Below are positions 7,755-16,879 of a stretch of 64,000 nt of DNA, in pieces. Made by a program: the position numbers and the translations under genes. Each line of letters begins with the position of its first letter. The first letter of the stretch is position 1. A model generated the notes under the pieces. That model saw only the letters and a list, made by a program, of their open reading frames with translations. It was not told where the DNA came from and searched no databases. The stretch lies in contig NZ_CP117437.1 of the NCBI RefSeq assembly GCF_030687535.1, forward strand, positions 5,887,501 through 5,951,500, given 5' to 3'. This stretch comes from Pseudomonas sp. FP2335. Its GTDB lineage: Bacteria > Pseudomonadota > Gammaproteobacteria > Pseudomonadales > Pseudomonadaceae.

Positions 7755-10720
7755 CACGGCAACGTCGACAACGGCACGCGGTACAACGCGTCGCCCGGCT
7801 CGGCATCACCGAAACGGACCCAGTTGGCCAGGTCGTTGTGGAAGGTTTCGTAGAGGCGGATTTTCGAATCCAGCTCGTCGATAAAATCTTCCTGCTCGGC
7901 CACGCTCAACGACAACCACAAATCCTGGGTCATGTTCAGCGACTTGCTGCGGTACGGCAGGCCCTCCAGGTATTCGCCGAGAATGCCGCCGTCGGCCAGG
8001 TTGCCGCCCTTGCGCAGGGCTTGCGGGTCGCGGCTCATGTAGGCCGAGGCGCTGGCGATTTCCTGGAAGAAATCCTTCGGCGAGGTCTGGGTCTTGCGCG
8101 CCGCATCGACGATCAGTTTCAGCGACTGCTGCAAGTCGTTGAGCTGCAACTTGGTCAGCATCACGCACACCTGGAACGCCGGCAGCGCCGGGTTGGTCAG
8201 GTCGCGGTCGGCGGTCCAGGCGCTGACCAGTTGCGGTGCCTGGCTCGCGGTTTTGCGCCCGAGGAAATCCATGTGCATGGCGTAGCCGACGGCGGCGGAT
8301 TTGTCCGCCAGGCTCGGCGCGCTGCTCAGCAACGGCACCGGCTGGGGCGTGTTGCTGCGCACCTGGTGCACGAGGTTGGCGAACACCGTGCCGATCTCAT
8401 CCACACGCTCACCGAGCTTGCGCACATCGCCACCGGGCACCGGCGTGTACAGGTCGCCGATCTGCGGGTTGGCGTCGGCGGTGAGGATGCGGTACTGGCT
8501 CTCGGCACCGGCGTGGGTTTTCTTGCCAACGTCGGTGCGCAGGTGCAGGGCGTAGATCTTGATCTGCTTGCCCAGCGCGGCCTGGCGCACTTCGGCTTCG
8601 TTCATCTGGGTGGCGGCGAACGGGTCGTTCTTGCGCAGCGCACCGGCGTCGGTGACCAGCAGGATGATGCGCCCGCCATAGCCGGACCAGTCCATGCCGT
8701 CCACCGCCTGCATCACCCCGGCGAACGCGTCTTCGTTGAAGGAATGGCTGGACACCGTGGACGCCTTGACCTGCCGCGCCAAGTCGAGGAAGCGCTGCGG
8801 GTCGCGGCCTTGATCCAGGCTGATCAGGGTCTTGGCCACGTATTCCAGGCCCGGCGTCTTCTTCACGCTGCTGCGGAAACCCACCATGCCAAAGCTGACG
8901 CTGTCCAACTCGCCACGCTCGGCGATGCGGGTTTGCAGCTCGTGCACCACGTCGCGGATCTGGTCGATGTAGGGCTGCATCGACACCGTGGTGTCGACCA
9001 CCAACACCACGGCGGTGCGAAAGGCGTCGGCGTTGGCGCTGATCACTGGCGTTGCGGGTTTTGCCACCGCGCTGCTGCCGGGATCGATGGACGCCACATT
9101 CAGCAACTGCACCGGCTGGCCGTTTTCGTCGAAGCTCTCTTTGGAGTCGAAGATCGGCAACAGGTAGAACTGGTTCTGCGGCACTGCACTGGCTGCGGGC
9201 TCCAACGCCAGGATCTGACTGTTGTCTTCGCTGTTTTTCTGCGCCTTGGCCAGCACGCCTTTGGCTGCGGAAGGATCAGCCAGCAGTTTTTCCACTTCGC
9301 CGGATTGGCGCAGGAACATCACCGGTGCCCGGCCCGAGCGCTCGGTAAATTTCAGCACCAGGCTTTGTTTCCAGTCGCTGACCTGTGCCGCCGGCAACCA
9401 GCCGTCGCTGCGCCCATCGGTGGCCGCGCCGACACGTACCCACGGGCTGCCATCGACGTCTTTGCGCTGGTAGACGTAGAGCACGGAGAACGCCGGCAGG
9501 GCCTTGCCTGGCGCGCCGCCGGCATCCGTTGAGAGTTTCGCGCCCGGCTTGCTGAGCACGCGCTGGAACAGGGTCTTCTTGCCCGCCATCAACAGCGGGC
9601 GCTGGCCACCATCGACTTCGGCGACCGCTGGCGGCGGTGGCGTGACTTTCGGTACCTCGGCGGCAGGTGGCTTGGCCACCGGCTCGTCGCTGCCGCTCAA
9701 CCACCAGTAACTCGCGCCACCCATCGCCAGTGCAACCGCCACTGCCACTGCCGCCAGCGCCAACACCGGCCCACGGCGCTGCTCGCTGTGCTGGGTCGGT
9801 GGCACCACGGGTTGGCGCACCGGCTGGGGTTTCTCGGTGGGGATTTCGATCGACTCTGGGGTGATGCCCCCCAGGTCAAAACTCATCGGGATCGGCAACG
9901 GCCGCACCAGCGTGGCTTCCGGGGAGTCCGCCGGCAGGTTGTCCAAGGCCCGCAACAGCGCCGCCGCATCCGGGAAACGCTCAGCCGGGTCCTTGGCCAA
10001 CAGTTTGCGCAGCACGTCCTGATAACGGCCGTGATGCACCGGCAATTCCGGCAACGGTTCGGTCAGGTGCGCCAGCGCCGTCGACAGCGCGTCGGTGCCG
10101 CTGTAGGGCAGCTTGCCGACGAGGATTTCATACAACACCACGCCCAGCGCATACAGGTCGGCGCGGCCATCGATCTCCTGGCCCCGCGCCTGTTCCGGGC
10201 TCATGTAGCTCGGTGTGCCCACGGCAAAACCGGCCTGGGTGAACTGGGTGCGGTCGTCCAGGGATTTGGCGATGCCAAAATCCGACAATACCGCCGTGCC
10301 GTCGGCGCGAAACAGAATGTTCGCCGGCTTCACGTCGCGGTGCACCAGGCCCTGGGCGTGGGCATAGCCCAGCGCCGAGGCGATCTGGCGGATCAGCGTC
10401 ACCCCCTGCTCCGGCGTCATGCCGGCGGCGATGCGCTCCTTGAGCGTGCCGTTGGGCAGGTATTCCATGGCCATGTAATACAGCTCACCGACGTTGCCGA
10501 TGTCATGGATGGTCACCGTGTGCGGATGCGACAGGCGCGCCAGGGTCTTGCCCTCGCGCAGGAATCGCTCGCAGAAGGTCGGGTCGGCCGCCAGCGCCGC
10601 CGCCATCACCTTCAACGCCACCTTGCGCTCCAGCGAACGTTGGGTCGCCAGGTACACGCTGGCCATGGCGCCTTCGCCGATTTCGCCGTCGATGTCGTAG
10701 CCGGGGATCAGGATATTCAT
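7754..10720 (-). CDS. ppkA: T6SS serine/threonine kinase PpkA
   Basis: PpkA is a membrane-spanning kinase that phosphorylates Fha1 to activate secretion. 988 residues from ATG 10720. The cytoplasmic N-terminal kinase has GEGAMASV (glycine loop, 15-22), the VALK lysine (37), HRDVKPAN (catalytic loop, D129) and DFG (147-149). A proline-rich linker and one transmembrane helix (about 340-365, ALAAVAVAVALAMGG) follow, then a periplasmic von Willebrand A-like domain whose MIDAS-type start DTTVSM is near residue 573. The start overlaps the end of pppA by 4 bases (ATGA). The upstream 52 codons of open frame overlap pppA and were dropped. Confidence 0.96.
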   Translation of the reverse strand: MNILIPGYDIDGEIGEGAMASVYLATQRSLERKVALKVMAAALAADPTFCERFLREGKTLARLSHPHTVTIHDIGNVGELYYMAMEYLPNGTLKERIAAGMTPEQGVTLIRQIASALGYAHAQGLVHRDVKPANILFRADGTAVLSDFGIAKSLDDRTQFTQAGFAVGTPSYMSPEQARGQEIDGRADLYALGVVLYEILVGKLPYSGTDALSTALAHLTEPLPELPVHHGRYQDVLRKLLAKDPAERFPDAAALLRALDNLPADSPEATLVRPLPIPMSFDLGGITPESIEIPTEKPQPVRQPVVPPTQHSEQRRGPVLALAAVAVAVALAMGGASYWWLSGSDEPVAKPPAAEVPKVTPPPPAVAEVDGGQRPLLMAGKKTLFQRVLSKPGAKLSTDAGGAPGKALPAFSVLYVYQRKDVDGSPWVRVGAATDGRSDGWLPAAQVSDWKQSLVLKFTERSGRAPVMFLRQSGEVEKLLADPSAAKGVLAKAQKNSEDNSQILALEPAASAVPQNQFYLLPIFDSKESFDENGQPVQLLNVASIDPGSSAVAKPATPVISANADAFRTAVVLVVDTTVSMQPYIDQIRDVVHELQTRIAERGELDSVSFGMVGFRSSVKKTPGLEYVAKTLISLDQGRDPQRFLDLARQVKASTVSSHSFNEDAFAGVMQAVDGMDWSGYGGRIILLVTDAGALRKNDPFAATQMNEAEVRQAALGKQIKIYALHLRTDVGKKTHAGAESQYRILTADANPQIGDLYTPVPGGDVRKLGERVDEIGTVFANLVHQVRSNTPQPVPLLSSAPSLADKSAAVGYAMHMDFLGRKTASQAPQLVSAWTADRDLTNPALPAFQVCVMLTKLQLNDLQQSLKLIVDAARKTQTSPKDFFQEIASASAYMSRDPQALRKGGNLADGGILGEYLEGLPYRSKSLNMTQDLWLSLSVAEQEDFIDELDSKIRLYETFHNDLANWVRFGDAEPGDALYRVPLSTLP

Positions 10721-11436
10721 GCCGAGACCTTCACGACGATGGTGGTGATGTTGTCCGGCGCGCCCCGGTTGAGACCCAGGTGCACCAGGCTGCGGACGAT
10801 TTCGTCCGGCGCGTCGTGGCTGAGGACTTCGCGAATTTCGTGGTCTTCGACGGTCTTGTTGAGGCCGTCGCTGCACAGCAGGTAGCTGTCGCCGGGGGCG
10901 ATCAGCAGGTCGACCACCGCCAGTTCCAGCTGCGCTTCCACGCCGATGGCGCGGGTGACAATGTTTGCGCGCGGGTGCACGCGGGCGTCGGCTTCGCTGA
11001 GCAGGCCGCTGTCTTGCAGGTCTTGCACGTAGCTGTGGTCGCGGGAAATGCGCTCCAGCACGCCGTCACGCAGGCGGTACAAGCGGCTGTCGCCGGCCCA
11101 CACGCACACGCCGCGCAAACCGCGTGCGGCGAGCAACACCACAGTGCTGCCCATCAAGGTCACGCCACGGTTGACGGTTTCTTCGCGCACAGCGGCGTTG
11201 ATGCGTACCAGGTCGTTGCGCAGCGCCGCCGAATACTCCTCAAGGGAACGGCCCGGCGCCACACTGCGCAGGCTGTCGACGATCAGGCTGCTGACATAGT
11301 CCCCCGCCGCATGCCCGCCCATACCGTCGGCCACCACCCACAGGCGGTTTTCCGGCAGATCCAGACAGGCGTCTTCGTTGACTTGGCGCACCATGCCCAC
11401 ATGGCTTTTGCTCGCGGATTTGTACGTCGCCCCCAT
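10717..11436 (-). CDS. pppA: T6SS PP2C-type phosphatase PppA
   Basis: PppA removes the phosphate that PpkA puts on Fha1, switching the machine off. 239 residues, a complete PP2C/PPM phosphatase: VNEDACLD (metal aspartate), VVADGMGGHAAGD (core metal-binding motif), WAGDSRLYRL, LLCSDGLNKTV and GAPDNITTIVV. It starts directly after the tagF stop and overlaps ppkA, so kinase and phosphatase are made from coupled reading frames. Confidence 0.97.
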   Translation of the reverse strand: MGATYKSASKSHVGMVRQVNEDACLDLPENRLWVVADGMGGHAAGDYVSSLIVDSLRSVAPGRSLEEYSAALRNDLVRINAAVREETVNRGVTLMGSTVVLLAARGLRGVCVWAGDSRLYRLRDGVLERISRDHSYVQDLQDSGLLSEADARVHPRANIVTRAIGVEAQLELAVVDLLIAPGDSYLLCSDGLNKTVEDHEIREVLSHDAPDEIVRSLVHLGLNRGAPDNITTIVVKVSA

Positions 11437-12090
11437 CTACACCACACCTTCTTGTCCGAGCAAAAACTGCGCAAAATCGCCGGCGGCAGGCAGGCCCTGA
11501 CACCGCAATAAACCGGGTGAAATACGTTGCGAACCTCGGCCCCACCACAGGCTCGCACCTTCGCAGGCCTGTTCGGCGAGCGCGGTCATGCGGCTATGGG
11601 GCTCAGTGGCGGACACCCGTTGCAGGCCGGCGAAGCGGCTGTCTACCGCACGCAGCTCAAGGGTCGGGACGCCCAGTTGGTCGAGGCCAGCGTTGAAGCT
11701 TTCAAAGCTTGCACCGCTGTCCAGTGTGCTCAGCAGCAGCTCTTCGGCCTGCTCGAACCAAGTGTCCGGCCCGCCCACCAGGGACGCCGGATTGGTGTCG
11801 TGATCCAGCAGCGCAACCACCGCCAACGGGAAATAGCGCCCGACCCGATCAATGCTCGGCATCACCACCCCTGCCGCTGCGTCCGGCCCGCACACACCCG
11901 GCGCCAGGACGAAGCGCCACAGCGGGCTGACCAGATACACGTTGAGCCAATCGGCGCCGAGGCTGTTCTGACTGGCGAGCAAACCGGCCGCCAGCCAGCT
12001 GTCCCACGGGCCGACAAAGCTCTGGGGCAAGGCGCGGCTGACAAAGTCGCCACGGCTGGCCAATTTGCCGTAGAAACCCAGCGTCGTCAT
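11437..12090 (-). CDS. tagF: T6SS post-translational repressor TagF
   Basis: TagF restrains HSI-I-type T6SS independently of the PpkA/PppA pathway; in the best-studied case it acts through Fha. 217 residues from ATG 12090, with the family start GFYGKLASRGDFVSRALP and the following FVGPWDSWL, plus VVMPSIDRVGRYFPLAV. The start overlaps the tssM stop by 4 bases (ATGA). The frame is open for a further 59 codons upstream, inside tssM; that extension is not expected. It is a stand-alone TagF, not fused to PppA as in some other species. Confidence 0.93.
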   Translation of the reverse strand: MTTLGFYGKLASRGDFVSRALPQSFVGPWDSWLAAGLLASQNSLGADWLNVYLVSPLWRFVLAPGVCGPDAAAGVVMPSIDRVGRYFPLAVVALLDHDTNPASLVGGPDTWFEQAEELLLSTLDSGASFESFNAGLDQLGVPTLELRAVDSRFAGLQRVSATEPHSRMTALAEQACEGASLWWGRGSQRISPGLLRCQGLPAAGDFAQFLLGQEGVV

Positions 12091-15000
12091 AGCCGCTCCG
12101 GCAGGCTGAAGCCACTGAGTACGCGGCTCTTGAACGGGTTGAAGGCGCTGTTGGCGCGCAATTCGTAGGCGATGCTCGCGCCATCCACACGCAGGCGCAG
12201 GTTGAAACGGTCTGGCGAGTTGCCCGGGGTCAGGTCCGATTGCTCCAGCAGACGGAACCAGGCCCATGGCCCATCAAGGGTCACGCCGGAGCGGCCACTG
12301 GCGGCAGGGGGCATGATCGAGATGCGCACCACGCCGATGCTGCCGGGGTTCGGCCACTGCATGGCCACCGGGCGGCTCGGGCCGTGGTCGTAGCTCAGTT
12401 GCTGGCCGTCGAGGTCGAGCAGGAACTGGGTGATGGTCGGGTCCATCGACACCGGTTTGAGTTCGAAACGCACAATCGGCTGCGTACCGCCTGCGCGGAA
12501 GAACGCATCACGGATCGTCGCGGCGCGCTGGAAGGTTTGCAGCACGCCCGGCGCAATCCCGAGCTTCTGCGCCGCGCCCGGCTGCCAGCGCCAGGTCTGG
12601 GTGGAAGTGTCCACGTAAGGCTGCAGGTATTTGCGGAAGTAGTTATCCATCACCCCGCCCACGCCGAAGAACATGCCGAAGTCATCCAGCGTCGCATCCC
12701 GCGCACTCCCCGGCGCCAGGGGATAACGCCCGGCCAGGGACTGGCGGTAGACGTTGACCACTTCGCTCATCCAGGCCGCGTTCAGTTGGTTGCGCACCCC
12801 GCCCATCATGCTGTTGGTGGTGGAGTTGACCACCGACTTGACCATGCCCTGCACCAACGGCGGCTGGCGTTCGGCATTCAGGCTGACCCGCGTGGCCGCA
12901 GCCGCCGCCTGGTTCTTCGCCTCGCCGAGCAACGCATCGCCGCTGGCGCCGACCATGGCGCTGACCTGCACGTACAGCGCGTTCATATCCGCGAGCAAAG
13001 CGTCGATGGTCGCCGGTTCACCTTCGTTCTTGCTGACGATGCTGTTGAGTTCGGCAAAGTGCGCCGTCACCGGATCATCCGAGGCTTGCGCGGCGTTAGC
13101 GCTCGGTTGTTCCTGGCCGAGCAAGCTGCCCAGGCGCTCCTTGAGCTTGTCGACGCCACCTTCCACCGGCACGCCTTTGGCCGCCAGTTGACGCTCCTCG
13201 GCCTGCAGATCGGTTTCCTTGGCCACCGCCACCAGCAGTTTTTTCAGCGGCGAGGTCGGGCCGGAAATCACCCGCAGTACATCGGCGGCCTGGGCCACGC
13301 TGGTGATTGGCACAAAGTCGATGTCGGCGAGCAGTGCATCCCACTGACGCTGGTAGTCCTGGAAGTACAGGCGGCGCACGTCGGCGGCCAGGCTCACCAC
13401 GTTTTGCTGGTCGGCCTGTTCATGGCCCAACACCCATTGCTCTTCGGCGAGGGTGCCGGTCTGGTTCAGGCTGCTCAGCAGGAACGCCTGGCGATACCCC
13501 TTGGCCGTGAAGAAGCCACTCAACGGCTCGCCCAGCGGCTTGCCGCTCTTGCGGCTGAACACCAGCGCGGCATCGCGGCCGGCGGCTTCGTTGAGGCGGA
13601 AATCCGCGATGCCTTCCGGCAGTTTCTGGCGCTTGACCCGGTCGTAGACGCGCTGCGCCACCGGCAGCTGTTGCAGTTGCCGACGCAGGTCGTCGATCAA
13701 GCGTGGATCAAGACGCGCACTCGGCGGATGACGATCGAACAGTGCCTGCAAATGCCCGCTCAACGCCTGGCGCTGCTCGGCCGGCAGATCACGCGGCAGG
13801 TTGCGGTCCCAGTCCAGGGCAATCCAGGCCTTGATGAAATCTGGATCGTAATGCTCGCTGTCAGCCAGCATCAGGTAGGCCTTGAGGCCTTCGTAGAGGA
13901 AGTCGGAATTGCCGCCCGCGTGCAGTTGTTCTTCGATGCGCGTCACCAGGCGCGGCGCGAGCACGGCGATCAACAGCTTGCGGTAGACGCTGGCGGACTC
14001 GGCTTCAAGCATGTCGCCCTGGTACAAGCCCAAGCCTTCTGACCAACTCGGCGAATCCCCAGCAAGGTTCTTCACCGCATTGAGCAACGGCAGTACAGCG
14101 AGCACTTCGCGTTGTGCCGGGCTCAGGTTCTGCACGGTCTGGCCCAGCGGCGCGACCTTCTGGTCGACCTGGGCGATATACGCCTGGTTGGCGCGATAGC
14201 TCACCCACCACAGGCTGCTGACCACCAGCACCAACGCCACGGTGGCCGCCAGTACGCCACGGGCGACCCACTTGCGCCGCCGCTCGACCTTGGGATTCAC
14301 CCCCACCAGGCCGCGTTCGGCAAACGCCACGGCGGTGAAGAGTTTTTCGATGAAGTAACTGCGTCCGGTGCCGCTCTGGCGCGCCAGGTGCTGGCGGTCC
14401 AGGTTCATGCTCTGGGCCATCGCGCCGATCAGGCGGTCAATCGGGCTGCCTTCCTGGGTGCCGCTGGTGAAGTACACGCCGCGCAGCAATACGCGCTCTT
14501 CAAAGGCGTTGGGTTTGAACACACCTTCAAGAAAGCTTTGCAGGCAATCCTTCAACGCACCGAACTGCTGCGGGAAGCCGTAGATCAGGTCGCGCCGCGC
14601 CGGGTCGCGTTCCTGTTGCAGACGCTCCACCAGGCGTTCGTTGAGGCGCTGTTCGAGACCGGCGAATTCGCTTTGCAGGTGCGCCAGCGGGCTGTCGCTG
14701 TTCTTGCCGTCGTCCAGGGCAAAGGTCATGCCCCACACCTGGGCACGTTCTTCCTTGCTCAGGTTGTCGAAGTACTCCATGAAGCCCGGCACCAGGTCGA
14801 GCTTGGTGAGCATCAGGTAGATCGGGAAACGCACGCCCAGCTGGGTGTACAGCTCCTGGATACGCAGGCGGATCGCCGCAGCGTGGGCGGCGCGCTCGGC
14901 GTCGCTGCCGAGCAGCAGGTCCGACAGGCTGATGGCGATAAAGGCGCCATCGATGGGACGGCGCGAGCGCTGCTTCTTCAGCAGGCCGAGGAAGCCCAGC

Positions 15001-15587
15001 CACGCGGCTTTATCCACTGTGGAGTTGCTGTCCTGGGTGGTGTAGCGGCCAGCGGTGTCGAGCAATACCGCTTGGTCGGTGAACCACCAGTCGCAGTTGC
15101 GCGTACCGCCGACGCCACGTACCGCACCGGCGCCCAGTTGGGCGGCCAACGGGAAATGCAGGCCGGAATTGACCAGCGCGGTGGTCTTGCCCGAACCCGG
15201 CGGGCCGATGATCACGTACCACGGCAGTTCGTAGAGATTGCGTCGCTCATCGCCGCCGAGCTTGGCTTTCTTCAGCAGCGCCAGGGCTTCGTCCATGCGC
15301 TGGCGCAGGGTGCTGAGTTCCTCGGCGGTGGCGACCGAGTTTGGATCGACCGGGGTTTCAGCGGCGAGGCTGCGCATCACTTCGGCGGCCTGACGGCGTG
15401 CCTGGATGATGCGCCACACGCGGTAGGCCAGCCACACGCCGAACACCAGGATGATCAGCGCCCAACGACGGCCTTGCGGGACCAACACATCGAGCAACGG
15501 CCCGACAAACCAGATGATCAAACTCAGGGCAATCAGCCCGAGCACTGGGATCACCCAGCGAATCATGAAACTGAAAAACGCCTTCAC
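12087..15587 (-). CDS. tssM: T6SS membrane-complex protein TssM (IcmF)
   Basis: TssM spans the inner membrane and periplasm and, with TssL and TssJ, forms the trans-envelope channel that anchors the baseplate. 1166 residues. Two N-terminal transmembrane helices (about 8-35 and 41-58) precede a cytoplasmic domain with an intact Walker A, GPPGSGKTT (128-136). A third helix lies near residue 445 (GVLAATVALVLVVSSLWWVSY), and the rest is periplasmic. The length is within the family's usual 1100-1300. It overlaps tssL by 4 bases at its start and tagF by 4 bases at its end. Confidence 0.96.
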   Translation of the reverse strand: MKAFFSFMIRWVIPVLGLIALSLIIWFVGPLLDVLVPQGRRWALIILVFGVWLAYRVWRIIQARRQAAEVMRSLAAETPVDPNSVATAEELSTLRQRMDEALALLKKAKLGGDERRNLYELPWYVIIGPPGSGKTTALVNSGLHFPLAAQLGAGAVRGVGGTRNCDWWFTDQAVLLDTAGRYTTQDSNSTVDKAAWLGFLGLLKKQRSRRPIDGAFIAISLSDLLLGSDAERAAHAAAIRLRIQELYTQLGVRFPIYLMLTKLDLVPGFMEYFDNLSKEERAQVWGMTFALDDGKNSDSPLAHLQSEFAGLEQRLNERLVERLQQERDPARRDLIYGFPQQFGALKDCLQSFLEGVFKPNAFEERVLLRGVYFTSGTQEGSPIDRLIGAMAQSMNLDRQHLARQSGTGRSYFIEKLFTAVAFAERGLVGVNPKVERRRKWVARGVLAATVALVLVVSSLWWVSYRANQAYIAQVDQKVAPLGQTVQNLSPAQREVLAVLPLLNAVKNLAGDSPSWSEGLGLYQGDMLEAESASVYRKLLIAVLAPRLVTRIEEQLHAGGNSDFLYEGLKAYLMLADSEHYDPDFIKAWIALDWDRNLPRDLPAEQRQALSGHLQALFDRHPPSARLDPRLIDDLRRQLQQLPVAQRVYDRVKRQKLPEGIADFRLNEAAGRDAALVFSRKSGKPLGEPLSGFFTAKGYRQAFLLSSLNQTGTLAEEQWVLGHEQADQQNVVSLAADVRRLYFQDYQRQWDALLADIDFVPITSVAQAADVLRVISGPTSPLKKLLVAVAKETDLQAEERQLAAKGVPVEGGVDKLKERLGSLLGQEQPSANAAQASDDPVTAHFAELNSIVSKNEGEPATIDALLADMNALYVQVSAMVGASGDALLGEAKNQAAAAATRVSLNAERQPPLVQGMVKSVVNSTTNSMMGGVRNQLNAAWMSEVVNVYRQSLAGRYPLAPGSARDATLDDFGMFFGVGGVMDNYFRKYLQPYVDTSTQTWRWQPGAAQKLGIAPGVLQTFQRAATIRDAFFRAGGTQPIVRFELKPVSMDPTITQFLLDLDGQQLSYDHGPSRPVAMQWPNPGSIGVVRISIMPPAASGRSGVTLDGPWAWFRLLEQSDLTPGNSPDRFNLRLRVDGASIAYELRANSAFNPFKSRVLSGFSLPERL

Positions 15588-16873
15588 TCGACGCCCTCCG
15601 CCAATACGGTGATTTCAACCCGACGATTGCGGGCACGGCCTTCGGCGGTGCTGTTGGTAGCCACCGGCTCGGTGTCGCTGCGCCCTTCGGCGCTGAAGCG
15701 TTCGGCCTGGCCGGTCTTGGCCGCCAGGATCTCCAGCACCGACTTGGCCCGCGCCTCGGACAACGCCCAGTTGGACGGGAAGCGCAGCGTGGCGATCGGA
15801 CGGTTGTCGCTGTGCCCGGTGACACGCACCTGACCCTTCACTTTGCGGATCGCATCGGCGATGCGCAGCATCAGTGGCTGGTAGTCATCGACAATGCTGG
15901 AGCTGGCCGACGCGAACAACTCATCGCCGCGAATGGTCACCACCGAACGGTCCACCGCATCCTCGACGGCGACGCGCCCGGCCTTGATGTCCTCGACCAG
16001 GAAGCCGGCCAGACGCGGCCGCTCGATCACTTTCGGCTGCGCCACCGGGCGGTCGATGGCCTGCACCGGGATCTCGCCCAGGGCATGAATATTCTTGAAC
16101 ACCGGCTCGGCATCCGCCGCCAGCTTGAGCCGCAGACCAAACAGCAACGCCAGCAGCAGCGCCACGCCGATGGCCACGGCGATCCACGGCGGCATGAATT
16201 GCGCCAGGCGATCACGCGCCACGGTCACCCCACGCCAGTGCGGCGACAGCTCGCGCTCGTGTTCACCGCGGGCACTGCGGATGGCCGCTGCGGTGCGTTC
16301 GCGCAAGGCTTCCAACTGGCTGCGCCCGTCGTTCATCACGCGGTAGCGGCCTTCAAAACCCAGGCACATGCACAGGTACAACAGCTCCAGCAGGTACAGG
16401 CGTTCCCGTGGGCTTTGCAGGCAATGGTCGAGCAACTGGAAGACTTTCTCGCCGCCCCAGGCTTCGTTGTGCACGGTGATCAGCAGGCTTTGCTTGCCCC
16501 AGTCGCTGGCGCTGCCCCACGGCGTGCTCAACACGGCTTCATCGAGGGCGGTGCACAGCGCGTAACGCGCCAGCAGCACCTCGTTGCGGGCAATGCCGGC
16601 GGCCTCGGCGCGCTCTTCGAACTGGCGCAGGTACGCCAGCAACTGCGCACGCAGGCTGGCCGGTGCCGGGTGAGCGATGGTGTTGCGCAGGCGCGTCAAC
16701 AACGCCAGCAGCGGGCCGGCGGCGCTTTCCAACGGGTTGAGGCCCTGGCTTTTGCCAGTGAGCATCGGCGCGGCCGGCATCGCCAGGGGCGAGGGTTCGG
16801 CACGCGCAGGCTCCGGCGCACGGCCACCGGGGCGCGGCATGAACTGGGTGCGATCGTCATCATTGGGGTGCAT
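15584..16873 (-). CDS. tssL: T6SS membrane-complex protein TssL (DotU) with OmpA-like domain
   Basis: TssL links the membrane complex to the baseplate. 429 residues: a charged proline-rich N-terminus, a cytoplasmic DotU domain (about 60-225; YALCTALDEAVLSTPWG and LYLLELLYLCMCLGFEGRYRV), one transmembrane helix (WIAVAIGVALLLALLFGLRL) and a periplasmic OmpA-type peptidoglycan-binding domain (VTGHSDNRPI and NWALSEARAKSV, ending NRRVEI). This is the extended form of TssL, so this system probably anchors to the cell wall directly rather than through a separate TagL. Gap to tssK is only 6 bases. Confidence 0.96.
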   Translation of the reverse strand: MHPNDDDRTQFMPRPGGRAPEPARAEPSPLAMPAAPMLTGKSQGLNPLESAAGPLLALLTRLRNTIAHPAPASLRAQLLAYLRQFEERAEAAGIARNEVLLARYALCTALDEAVLSTPWGSASDWGKQSLLITVHNEAWGGEKVFQLLDHCLQSPRERLYLLELLYLCMCLGFEGRYRVMNDGRSQLEALRERTAAAIRSARGEHERELSPHWRGVTVARDRLAQFMPPWIAVAIGVALLLALLFGLRLKLAADAEPVFKNIHALGEIPVQAIDRPVAQPKVIERPRLAGFLVEDIKAGRVAVEDAVDRSVVTIRGDELFASASSSIVDDYQPLMLRIADAIRKVKGQVRVTGHSDNRPIATLRFPSNWALSEARAKSVLEILAAKTGQAERFSAEGRSDTEPVATNSTAEGRARNRRVEITVLAEGVE

Positions 16874-16879
16874 CGCGGA

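Noticed and set aside
7676..9532. Long plus-strand frame opposite ppkA, and similar ones at 12240-14042 (tssM), 14112-15833 (tssM/tssL) and 15812-17380 (tssL/tssK)
   Set aside because: All mirror well-supported T6SS genes codon for codon; they arise from high GC at third positions.
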